Made by a program: the position numbers and the translations under genes | Source: Heterotrichella gracilis | Taxonomy: Eukaryota > Sar > Xanthophyceae > Tribonematales > Xanthonemataceae | Reading direction: 5' to 3' | NCBI GenBank assembly: GCA_032358255.1 | Contig: JAULBX010020410.1 | Location: 1-64,000 of the forward strand | DNA length: 64,000 nt | Notes under the pieces: model-generated | Told to the model about the DNA's origin: nothing | What the model saw: the letters and a program-made list of their open reading frames with translations, nothing else | The model's database searches: none | Shown: positions 24,216 to 32,398 of the stretch, in pieces | Layout of the letters: each line of letters begins with the position of its first letter | Numbering within the stretch: position 1 is the stretch's first letter

Positions 24216-24773
24216 ATGATCGAATTTCTTAGTCAACCATGGACCTGGTGGGTATCAGGCACCTTAATAGCGGGAACCATGTTTCTGTTATTGTTTTTTG
24301 GGCAATCGTTTGGATTCTCATCTAATTTACGGACGATTTGTGCCGCAGCCGGTGGAGGAAAATTTGTGAAGTTTTTCGATTTTAATTGGAAAACACAAAT
24401 ATGGAACCTTGTCTTTTTAATAGGAGCCATACTAGGTGGCTTTATTGCAAAACAGTTTCTTTCCGATGGCGCTCCTGTGGCTATTTCCGAAAATACCATA
24501 AAAGATCTTTCGGCACTTGGCATTTCAAGTCCGGTATCGATTCAACCACAAGAATTGTTTAGCCTGGAAGCCTTATTTACTTTAAAAGGATTTTTAATTC
24601 TTGCTTTAGGTGGTTTAATGGTTGGATTTGGATCACGTTATGCCGGTGGATGTACTTCGGGACATGCTATCAGTGGCTTATCTGACCTTCAATTACCATC
24701 CTTGATCGCTGTTATTGGATTTTTTATTGGCGGCTTATTAATGACCTTTGTTTTACTTCCTTTAATTCTTTAA
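24216..24773 (+). CDS. YeeE/YedE-type transporter subunit, N-terminal half
   Basis: The 185-residue integral membrane protein has about four to five helices. The family signature GSRYAGGCTSGHAISG (about 141-156) holds the conserved Cys. An earlier CAAAGG segment aligns with another Cys site. In characterised YeeE (TsuA) these cysteines pass thiosulfate through the membrane. Here the protein is split in two, and the other half follows 2 bp later. Import of thiosulfate or a sulfane carrier is likely. Confidence 0.88.
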   Translation: MIEFLSQPWTWWVSGTLIAGTMFLLLFFGQSFGFSSNLRTICAAAGGGKFVKFFDFNWKTQIWNLVFLIGAILGGFIAKQFLSDGAPVAISENTIKDLSALGISSPVSIQPQELFSLEALFTLKGFLILALGGLMVGFGSRYAGGCTSGHAISGLSDLQLPSLIAVIGFFIGGLLMTFVLLPLIL

Positions 24774-24775
24774 AC

Positions 24776-25189
24776 ATGAAATTTATAAAATTTTTAATTG
24801 CAGGAACTTTGTTCGGCATTGTTATGGCAAAATCAGAAGCTTTCTCCTGGTTTCGAATTCAGGAAATGTTTCGTTTTCAATCCTTCCATATGTATGGAAT
24901 TATTGGCACTGCTGTTACCTTAGGAGTTCTTGGTGTTGCTTTGATCAAAAAATATCAAATGCATGATCTGTCCGGAAATCCTATCGTTTTTTATCCGAAA
25001 GAAAAATCAGTGATGCGTTATCTTCTTGGTGGCACCATTTTTGGCTTAGGTTGGGCATTAAGCGGCGCCTGTCCCGGCCCTATGGTGGTTAACATTGGAT
25101 ATGGTTATCTGTCAATGATCGTTGTTTTTGTATTTGCCATTATCGGCACCTATTTATATGGAATAATTAAACATAAATTACCACATTAA
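24776..25189 (+). CDS. YeeE/YedE-type transporter subunit, C-terminal half (DUF6691)
   Basis: The 137-residue membrane protein has four predicted helices. It carries the second-half signature FGLGWALSGACPGP (about 97-110) with the conserved Cys. This is the usual partner of a short YeeE subunit in Bacteroidota and many Proteobacteria. It is translated 2 bp after its partner. Confidence 0.88.
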   Translation: MKFIKFLIAGTLFGIVMAKSEAFSWFRIQEMFRFQSFHMYGIIGTAVTLGVLGVALIKKYQMHDLSGNPIVFYPKEKSVMRYLLGGTIFGLGWALSGACPGPMVVNIGYGYLSMIVVFVFAIIGTYLYGIIKHKLPH

Positions 25190-25198
25190 GACTTGCAC

Positions 25199-26305
25199 AT
25201 GAATCAGCAACAAGACTTCGAAGAAAATCAATTAGCAGCAACGGTGCTGAGGTTGAGTAATATTATTATTTTCCTCATTGCCTTTATTGTAGCACTGTTA
25301 ATCTTTATTGCCGTTTATATTCCGGCTCCAATCCCTGAAAAAACAGTGGTGGCGCCCAAAGCAGACAATAACGGCTTATTCACCGAATCGGGAAGAAGTA
25401 TGTTACAAGGACAAAAAGATGCCACAGTGTACTGGCAAGCGCCATCCGAATCAGAATTGGAAGGAGATTCTCAAAAAGAAAAAATTCTTTATGGTAAAGA
25501 TTTGATCGCACATACTGCCGAGTATTATGGTCCGAATGGAAAAATTTTTAAAGCTTCCACAAACGGTTTGAATTGCCAAAATTGTCATTTAGAAGCCGGA
25601 ACAAAAGTTTACGGAAATAATTACGCCTTGGTAGCTTCTACCTATCCCAAATACCGGGCACGTTCGGGAGCTATGGAAAACATTTACAAACGTGTAAACG
25701 ATTGTTTTGAGCGAAGTTTAAATGGCAAAGCAATAGACACAAATTCAACTGAAATGCAAGCAATTGTAGCCTATATTAAGTGGCTAGGCAAAGATGTTTC
25801 AAAGCAAAACGTACCGGCCGGTGTTGGATTAAAAGAATTAGCCGTGCTTGACAGAGCCGCGGATCCTGAAAAAGGACAAGCTGTTTATTCACAAAAATGT
25901 CAAAGCTGTCATCAGTCAAATGGTGAAGGTCAATTAAATGGTGATAAATCGGCTTACACCTACCCTCCACTTTGGGGCGCTAACAGCTATAATAGCGGTG
26001 CAGGTCTTTACCGTTTGTCGAATTTTGCACGTTATGTTAAAAACAATATGCCCTTAGGCGCTTCACATACCAGTACACAATTGAGTGATGAAGAAGCTTG
26101 GGATGTGGCAGCATTTGTCAATTCTCAGGTTCATCCAAAAATGAATCTTAAAAAAGACTGGCCCAACATAGCAGAAAAACCATTCGATCATCCCTTTGGT
26201 CCATATGTCGATGGTTTTTCAGAAATGCAACACAAATTTGGTCCCTTTCAACCAATTAAAGATAAACTGAAAGAACTTAAAAAAGTAAAAAGTACAAACA
26301 TTTAA
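25199..26305 (+). CDS. tsdA: Thiosulfate dehydrogenase TsdA-like dihaem cytochrome c
   Basis: The 368-residue protein has an N-terminal membrane anchor (about 20-42) and two periplasmic cytochrome c domains. Haem 1 binds at CQNCH (126-130), followed by YPKYRARSGAMENI and VNDCFERSLNG. Cys169 there matches the unusual Cys axial ligand of TsdA, the enzyme that converts thiosulfate to tetrathionate. Haem 2 binds at CQSCH (234-238). I chose the ATG at 25199; the slightly longer frame starts at a TTG. It lies between the YeeE pair and a DsrE-like gene. A SoxA-type enzyme is the alternative, but the length and two-haem layout favour TsdA. Confidence 0.85.
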   Translation: MNQQQDFEENQLAATVLRLSNIIIFLIAFIVALLIFIAVYIPAPIPEKTVVAPKADNNGLFTESGRSMLQGQKDATVYWQAPSESELEGDSQKEKILYGKDLIAHTAEYYGPNGKIFKASTNGLNCQNCHLEAGTKVYGNNYALVASTYPKYRARSGAMENIYKRVNDCFERSLNGKAIDTNSTEMQAIVAYIKWLGKDVSKQNVPAGVGLKELAVLDRAADPEKGQAVYSQKCQSCHQSNGEGQLNGDKSAYTYPPLWGANSYNSGAGLYRLSNFARYVKNNMPLGASHTSTQLSDEEAWDVAAFVNSQVHPKMNLKKDWPNIAEKPFDHPFGPYVDGFSEMQHKFGPFQPIKDKLKELKKVKSTNI

Positions 26306-26315
26306 TTTAAACATC

Positions 26316-26762
26316 ATGATGAAATCCTTCCAAAAAAAACTGATCGTATTTTCTGCACTTATTTTATCAACACTTTCTTTTCAAGCTCAGAGTGCAGCAT
26401 TAGGCGAAACTAAGCCGGAGCATAAAATTATTTTTCAATTAACCAGTGGTGACACAACCGCGCACAAACAATTAATGAAACAATTTAATAACATCTTAAG
26501 TGTATCGCCAACTACAAAAATTGAAGTCGTGTGTCATGGCGGTGGATTGGATATGTTGGTAAAAGGAAAAACTATTGTAGAAGATAAAATTAAAAGCCTT
26601 TCAGACAGAGGCGTGCAATTTATGGCTTGTGAATTCTCTATCAAAGAAAGAAAGGTAGATAAAAGTCTTATCCTTTCAACAGCGGGCTTTGTTGCTGCAG
26701 GCATTGTAGAAGTGGTTAGTAAACAAGAACAAGGGTGGAGTTACATTAAAGCCGGAAACTAA
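26316..26762 (+). CDS. Exported DsrE-family protein
   Basis: The 148-residue protein has a signal peptide (about 1-27, ending QAQSA) and a DsrE/F-like alpha/beta fold: KIIFQLTSGD, VVCHGGGLDML and FMACEFSIKER. Cys117 in MACEF is at the position of the active Cys in DsrE/TusD proteins. The family carries sulfane sulfur on this cysteine, usually in the cytoplasm. A periplasmic form next to TsdA and SoxB suggests a sulfur acceptor outside the membrane (inference). Confidence 0.82.
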   Translation: MMKSFQKKLIVFSALILSTLSFQAQSAALGETKPEHKIIFQLTSGDTTAHKQLMKQFNNILSVSPTTKIEVVCHGGGLDMLVKGKTIVEDKIKSLSDRGVQFMACEFSIKERKVDKSLILSTAGFVAAGIVEVVSKQEQGWSYIKAGN

Positions 26763-26784
26763 TTTCAATTACCTCTTTTTAAAC

Positions 26785-28203
26785 ATGCGTCATTTTTTAA
26801 TTGGAATATTTATTCTATTCCTCAACTCGGCTTTTTCTCAGGAAACACCAAAACAGGAGGGCGAAGTGGAGAAACATCACCTGGCTTTAAAACCAAAAGA
26901 TTCGACCTCACTCGAAAACAGTTTTTTAAAAGCGCATTGGGAAGTTCATGCCCGTTCTTTTTTTATGAATACCACCAACGAAGGTGCGCTAAAAGACGAT
27001 TATGCATTGGCTGCAGGCGCCGGAATTGGCGTGGTAACACAACCTTATTATGGTTTTCAAGTTGGTATGAGCGGTTTTTTTGTTTACAATTTACTTTCAT
27101 CAAATATTGAGCAACCCGATCCGCTCACTAATCTTTCAAATCGTTATGAGGTTGGTTTATTTGACATTGAAGATCCATCCAATAAAAATGATCTTGATCG
27201 ATTAGAAGAATTATACATTAAATACAATCTTTCGAAAAGTGCTCTTACTTTTGGAAAAATACATTTAAACACTCCCTTTATTAATCCGCAAGATGGTAGA
27301 ATGCGTCCAACCATTGCAGAAGGATTTTGGTTAAACATTAATGAATCAAAAAAAATAGGAGTCAATGGCGGATATTTATACGATATCTCTCCCCGCTCTA
27401 CAGTGAGATGGTATACCCTTGCTAATTCAATTGGAGTTAATCCTTCCGGCCTAACAACCACCGGCGAAAAGTCAGATTATTCCTTAAATGTTAGCACTGC
27501 CGGTATGGCTATTGCCAACGTATATTTCAATCCCAATGAGAATATCAAAATTAATCTATGGGATGGTTTAGTTGACAATGTGATGAATACTGCTATGATG
27601 GAAGTGAATTACAATCATAGCATTAATACAAAACTTAAAATGTATGAAGGTCTTATCTTTTTGCATCAGGATGCGATAAATAACGGTGGAAATGCGGATC
27701 AAAAACTGACCTATATAGATAAAGGAGCTCAATCCAATGCCATCAGTGCACAGATAGGTTTAAAAAATAAACAATTTAATACCTCTATAAATTACACACA
27801 CATTACAGGAGATGGTCGTTACTTAATGCCCAGAGAATGGGGTAAAGAACCGTTCTACACCTTTTTGCCAAGAGAGAGAAATGAAGGTTTGGGAAATGTG
27901 CATGCCATTGTCATTAAATCAAGCTTTACTTCAATAAATAAGTTATTTAAAACCGGATTAGGCTATGGCTATTATCAATTACCGGATGTTAAGGATTACC
28001 GACTGAATAAATACGCTATGCCATCGTATCATCAATTTAATGTTGATGCAAGTTATTCATTCAACAAACTTTTAAAAGGTCTTGAATTAAGAGCTTTAAT
28101 AGTCTATAAACTTCAACAAGGAGAAGATTACGATAATTTAAAAGTGATTTATAATAAAGTAAATCTGCTTAATGTGAATTTAATACTGGACTTTAAATTT
28201 TAG
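26785..28203 (+). CDS. Outer membrane porin-like beta-barrel protein
   Basis: The 472-residue protein has a signal peptide (1-18, ending NSAFSQ) and alternating amphipathic strands throughout, ending in an aromatic residue (LILDFKF), as outer membrane barrels do. Segments such as ALTFGKIHLNTPFINPQDGRM resemble OprD-type porins. It sits in the sulfur operon, so passage of thiosulfate or other sulfur anions is a reasonable guess. The substrate is not shown by the sequence. Confidence 0.72.
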   Translation: MRHFLIGIFILFLNSAFSQETPKQEGEVEKHHLALKPKDSTSLENSFLKAHWEVHARSFFMNTTNEGALKDDYALAAGAGIGVVTQPYYGFQVGMSGFFVYNLLSSNIEQPDPLTNLSNRYEVGLFDIEDPSNKNDLDRLEELYIKYNLSKSALTFGKIHLNTPFINPQDGRMRPTIAEGFWLNINESKKIGVNGGYLYDISPRSTVRWYTLANSIGVNPSGLTTTGEKSDYSLNVSTAGMAIANVYFNPNENIKINLWDGLVDNVMNTAMMEVNYNHSINTKLKMYEGLIFLHQDAINNGGNADQKLTYIDKGAQSNAISAQIGLKNKQFNTSINYTHITGDGRYLMPREWGKEPFYTFLPRERNEGLGNVHAIVIKSSFTSINKLFKTGLGYGYYQLPDVKDYRLNKYAMPSYHQFNVDASYSFNKLLKGLELRALIVYKLQQGEDYDNLKVIYNKVNLLNVNLILDFKF

Positions 28204-28232
28204 TCATAACTCCATTTAAACGTAAACAAAGC

Positions 28233-29951
28233 ATGAAAAAAGAAAATCCATTAGAATTAAATTCAGATAACCGTCGCGATTTTCTAAAAAAGTCTGCCAT
28301 GGCGGGAATAGCTGCGTTAATAGCACCCGCTAGCGCAATGGTTGCGTCAACTGAAAATATAGAAGAATCAGAAAAATTTTCAAACGACGGTAAAAAAAAG
28401 GACATTATCACCTTGCTGATTACTACAGACATTCATGCGCAAATTTTTACACACGATGAGTTTTTTTGGGAAAACGAAAAAGCAGTTTATAAAAAAAGAG
28501 GCGGTTTAGCGGTATTAAAAACCATGATCGATGCGATCAGAGCTAAAAATCCTAATAACACCATCGTTTATGATGGAGGCGATTATTTTCACGGCCACGC
28601 CATTGCTTCTTTAACTGAAGGTGAAGCATTGATCCCATTGTTTAATGATTTAGGATACGATCTAATGTTGCCGGGTAATTGGGAAGTGGTATACAAAAAG
28701 AAAAAAATGCTTTTTGATATGGGTCACGCCAATGCTGCAAAAATATGCGCCAACATGTGGCATAAAACAACAGATGCCGATAATGGTGAATTAGTGTATC
28801 AACCCTATTGGATAAAATATATAGCCGGTGTCAAAATCGGCGTGATCGGTTACACAGATCACTTGATACCTAAACGTCAATCGCCTGCTTACAGTGAAGG
28901 TTTGCGTTTTGAGCATGCCGAATTTAATTTGGCAAAATATGTAAAGTTGTTACGCGAGGTAGAAGGATGTGCGGTTGTATTGGTCGCCACTCACATGGGA
29001 TTGGCACAGCAGGTGGGATTAGCGAATAATCCGGCAGCGCAAGGTGTTGACATGATACTTGGTGCAGATACTCATGAACGTGTACGTGTACCTATTGAAG
29101 GCAAATACACCAAAGTGATTGAATGTGGTGCTTTTGGTTCTTTTTTAGGAAAGCTTGATCTTACCATTGAACAGGGAAAACTGATCAAAACCGATTATGA
29201 ATTATTGGATGTCGATCCGGTCAAATATCCTGCAAATAAAAAGATGCAAGAATTGGTTAATAAGGTGTATGAGCCATTTAAAAAGGACATGCAAACTGTG
29301 ATAGGAACGAGTAAAACACCATTGGTTCGTTATTTTGTTTTAGAAACACCCATGGATAATTTAATCACCGATGCCATCCATTGGAAATTTAAACCGGATA
29401 TTGCCTTATCTAACGGTTTTCGCTTTTGTCAACCTTTGGCCGTTGATTCCAAAACCGGACTAGCCTCTATAACCAAAGAATTTTTATGGAATATGTTGCC
29501 TGTAAATAGTGAAGCTAAAACAGCCTTAGTAAGTGGCAAACAAATTTGGGATTGGTTGGAAAAAGAATTACAAAATGCCTTTGCAAAAGATCCTTCAAAA
29601 CGTTTTGGAGGTTGGTTTGTGAGATATAAAGGGATGGAAGTTAATTTCACCATAGGAAATGAATTCGGTAAACGAGTTAACTCAGTTAAAATTGGCGGAG
29701 AACCCATCGATCTCACAAAAGAATATAGCATTGTGGCATGCGAGCGCGAAGGTGATCCAAACGACACTTTGTGTAGGATAGAACATGTGAAAAATCCGGT
29801 AAAATCGCCTTATTTGCTTCACGATGTCATTACAGAATACTTAAAACTAAATTCTCCGGTAGCTCCTAAAATAGAAGGAAGGGCTCTTGCTACAGACGAA
29901 CCAAGCACTTTGTTGACGCAGTTGAAAGGTACGAGTTATCAATTTAGATAA
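28233..29951 (+). CDS. soxB: SoxB-like metallophosphatase-family sulfohydrolase, Tat-exported
   Basis: The 572-residue protein has a twin-arginine signal (NRRDFLKKS, residues about 13-21). A calcineurin-like domain (55-310) follows with TDIHAQ, DGGDYFHG, GNWEVVY, ATHMG and GADTHERV. The 5'-nucleotidase C-terminal domain completes it. 5'-nucleotidases have GNHE where this has GNWE, and SoxB has GHWE, so SoxB is the better match. SoxB releases sulfate from SoxYZ-bound S-sulfonate. No soxYZ, soxAX or soxCD is present in the window, so its substrate is uncertain. It is the last gene of the operon. Confidence 0.78.
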   Translation: MKKENPLELNSDNRRDFLKKSAMAGIAALIAPASAMVASTENIEESEKFSNDGKKKDIITLLITTDIHAQIFTHDEFFWENEKAVYKKRGGLAVLKTMIDAIRAKNPNNTIVYDGGDYFHGHAIASLTEGEALIPLFNDLGYDLMLPGNWEVVYKKKKMLFDMGHANAAKICANMWHKTTDADNGELVYQPYWIKYIAGVKIGVIGYTDHLIPKRQSPAYSEGLRFEHAEFNLAKYVKLLREVEGCAVVLVATHMGLAQQVGLANNPAAQGVDMILGADTHERVRVPIEGKYTKVIECGAFGSFLGKLDLTIEQGKLIKTDYELLDVDPVKYPANKKMQELVNKVYEPFKKDMQTVIGTSKTPLVRYFVLETPMDNLITDAIHWKFKPDIALSNGFRFCQPLAVDSKTGLASITKEFLWNMLPVNSEAKTALVSGKQIWDWLEKELQNAFAKDPSKRFGGWFVRYKGMEVNFTIGNEFGKRVNSVKIGGEPIDLTKEYSIVACEREGDPNDTLCRIEHVKNPVKSPYLLHDVITEYLKLNSPVAPKIEGRALATDEPSTLLTQLKGTSYQFR

Positions 29952-29985
29952 TTTTCATCTCCAATTTTTACATAAATTTACGCTT

Positions 29986-30627
29986 ATGGATAGTCTGAAA
30001 GAAAAACTTAAAAACATACTTGAACTTAATTTAATAGCGGAGATAGAAAAAGAAGGTCAGGTTATGTCTTTCAAAGAAGGCGATGTTATTATTGACTATA
30101 ACAAAAGCATCAAATTCATGCCATTGATCATTAGCGGCACCATTCGGGTGATGCGCAAGGACGAAGAAGACCGTGAGATCTTATTGTATTATTTGAGTTC
30201 GAATGAAAGTTGTGCGATGGCCTATACCTGTTGTATGGAAGCAAGAAAGAGTGAAATAAAAGCCATTGCTGAAGACAATGTGGAGTTGATCGCCATACCA
30301 CATGCCAAATTAGATGAGTGGCTTGTAAAATATCCCAGCTGGAAAAGTTATATCTTTAACAGCTTCACACAGCGATTTAATGAACTTTTAAAATCTTTAG
30401 AAAGCATTGCCTTTCATAAACTCGACGAGCGTTTGGTGAGTTATTTAAAAAACAAAACAAAAATATCAGGCAAATCTTCCATTCAACTTTCACACAATCA
30501 AATTGCCGAAGAAATGGGCACAAGCAGGGTGGTCATTTCACGTTTATTAAAACAACTGGAGAATGACAAAAAGTTGTTGCTTTACCGAAATGAGATAAAA
30601 CTATTGTCTGCATTCGACGCCAAATAG
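29986..30627 (+). CDS. Crp/Fnr-family transcriptional regulator 2
   Basis: The 213-residue protein has a cyclic-nucleotide-like barrel and a winged HTH (LSHNQIAEEMGTSRVVISRLLKQL). It is a paralogue of the regulator at 17984. Cys76 in SSNESCAMAY is shared with that protein, and two more cysteines follow (TCCMEARKSE, Cys82 and Cys83). The -7 element TAAATTTA (29973-29980) leaves almost no leader. No island operator stands 29.5 bp upstream of it. Co-location with soxB suggests it controls part of the island. Confidence 0.86.
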   Translation: MDSLKEKLKNILELNLIAEIEKEGQVMSFKEGDVIIDYNKSIKFMPLIISGTIRVMRKDEEDREILLYYLSSNESCAMAYTCCMEARKSEIKAIAEDNVELIAIPHAKLDEWLVKYPSWKSYIFNSFTQRFNELLKSLESIAFHKLDERLVSYLKNKTKISGKSSIQLSHNQIAEEMGTSRVVISRLLKQLENDKKLLLYRNEIKLLSAFDAK

Positions 30628-30784
30628 TAGTGTGATTTTATTTATGAGTGATAAGTGGGATAAAATCCGGCTTTGATCCATCTTCTTTATTCTATTCAGC
30701 TAACATATTATTTGTTTCTATAAGTAAATTTTTATTTTAACTTCGTGGAGATAGTTCTGATTTTTTATCTTAACACACACGAAA

Positions 30785-32131
30785 ATGAATTTAATTGAGA
30801 AGGATAATCCGAAAACCATACGCGCGTGGACTTTTTACGATTGGGCTAATTCTGTTTTTCCACTTGTAATTACTTCCGCTATTTTTCCTAATTTTTATGA
30901 CGCGGTAACTTCTACAAAAGATGAAGCAGGAATGATCATCAGTCATCACGTTCGTTTTTTCGGACATGATTTTTTAAATCAGAATATTTATTCCTTTGTA
31001 TACGCCTTTGCTTTATTTATTGTGGTGTTGATAGCACCCATCTTAAGTGGAATTGCGGATTTTTTAGGAAACAAAAAACGATTTCTGCAATTCTTTTGTT
31101 ATCTGGGTTCCATTTCCTGTATGTGTTTATACTTTTTTGATAAAGAACATCTTGAGTTAAGTTTTATTCCCTTTGTTACTGCAACCATTGGATTTTGGGG
31201 AAGTTTAGTGTACTACAATTCTTATTTACCCGAAATTGCAAGTGTTGAAAATCAAGATAAAGTAAGTGCGAGAGGATTTTCATTAGGCTACTTCGGAAGT
31301 TCCTTATTACTTATCATTTGTTTAATAGGCATCATGGTCTTTAAATATGATCCTGAAACAGGAAAAGGTTTTTTTAAGGTAAAATATTCTTTTCTGTTAA
31401 CCGGGCTATGGTGGATGGGATTTGCACAATACACCTTTAGAAGATTGCCTGGAAGAAATCATCAACAGCATGGTAAAAGCACCAAAGACCTACTGTTTAA
31501 AGGTTTTAAAGAGATCGTTGGCGTAACCAAACAAGTCATTCAATTACCTAATTTAAGACGTTTTTTAGGCGGTTATTTCTTTTATAATATGGGGGTTCAA
31601 ACGGTGATGGTAGTGGCAGTTTTATTTGCAAGAAACGAAATCATCTGGCCAAACGAGCAAGCCAAAACTACCTCATTAATTGTAAGTATTCTCATTATTC
31701 AGTTTGTTGGTATTGGTGGGTCTGTTTTCTTTTCTCGTTTTTCAAGAGCTGTTGGAAATATCAAAGCTTTAATGCTGGCTGTTTTAATTTGGGTATTTAT
31801 TTGTGTGTTCACGTATTCGTATGTGACCCTGCCCTTCCATTTTTACATTGTGGCTTTTTTAGTTGGATTTGTAATGGGTGGAATTCAATCTTTATCACGT
31901 AGTACTTACAGTAAACTATTACCTGTAACCGAAGACCATGCCAGTTTTTTCAGTTATTACGATGTGATGGAAAAAATGGGGATGATCATTGGTACGATAA
32001 CCTTTGGTGCAATAAGCGAAATGATGGGTGGTATGCGTCCTTCCATTTTATCTCTCATTGTTTTTTTCTTAACCGGTTTTCTCATTTTATTTAGCATGCG
32101 AAAAGTGCAAATAGATGGTGAAAAAGGGTAA
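30785..32131 (+). CDS. MFS transporter, UMF1/Atg22-like
   Basis: The 448-residue membrane protein has about 12 predicted helices. It opens with the family pattern TIRAWTFYDWANSVFPLVITS, as in the UMF1/Atg22-like efflux family. Atg22 moves amino acids out of the vacuole in yeast; the substrate of bacterial members is unknown. It is a single gene with its own upstream spacer and shows no link to the sulfur genes. Confidence 0.85.
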   Translation: MNLIEKDNPKTIRAWTFYDWANSVFPLVITSAIFPNFYDAVTSTKDEAGMIISHHVRFFGHDFLNQNIYSFVYAFALFIVVLIAPILSGIADFLGNKKRFLQFFCYLGSISCMCLYFFDKEHLELSFIPFVTATIGFWGSLVYYNSYLPEIASVENQDKVSARGFSLGYFGSSLLLIICLIGIMVFKYDPETGKGFFKVKYSFLLTGLWWMGFAQYTFRRLPGRNHQQHGKSTKDLLFKGFKEIVGVTKQVIQLPNLRRFLGGYFFYNMGVQTVMVVAVLFARNEIIWPNEQAKTTSLIVSILIIQFVGIGGSVFFSRFSRAVGNIKALMLAVLIWVFICVFTYSYVTLPFHFYIVAFLVGFVMGGIQSLSRSTYSKLLPVTEDHASFFSYYDVMEKMGMIIGTITFGAISEMMGGMRPSILSLIVFFLTGFLILFSMRKVQIDGEKG

Positions 32132-32323
32132 TTCTTTGTAGAGAAATGAAAAAACGTAATGGAATTTTGTTAAAAATTTCGAGTCTTCCTCTTTTTACGT
32201 ATTAATTTATAAAACTCATAGAAAATCTCATTTTAAATCATAACTATTTATTAATCAGATATTTAACATTAATAAATAGATAGATCTGGACACACATTCA
32301 AGTCCCCATAGAAAAAATTTAAC

Positions 32324-32365
32324 TTATTTTGTTTAATGTTTATACTTTTACATTAAACAAAATAA
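32324..32365 (+). promoter_or_regulatory. 16-bp inverted repeat bracketing the DUF4397 gene -7 element
   Basis: Perfect arms TTATTTTGTTTAATGT (32324-32339) and its complement (32350-32365) flank a 10-bp loop. The -7 element TACTTTTA (32343-32350) lies in the loop. A repressor site over the promoter is likely. Confidence 0.6.
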
Positions 32366-32398
32366 TTGGTTTGGCGTTTTCCTTAAAAAACCACAACC

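Noticed and set aside
28233-29951. Ordinary 5'-nucleotidase
   Set aside because: GNWE replaces GNHE and the gene lies in a sulfur operon, so SoxB-like is preferred, though not proven.
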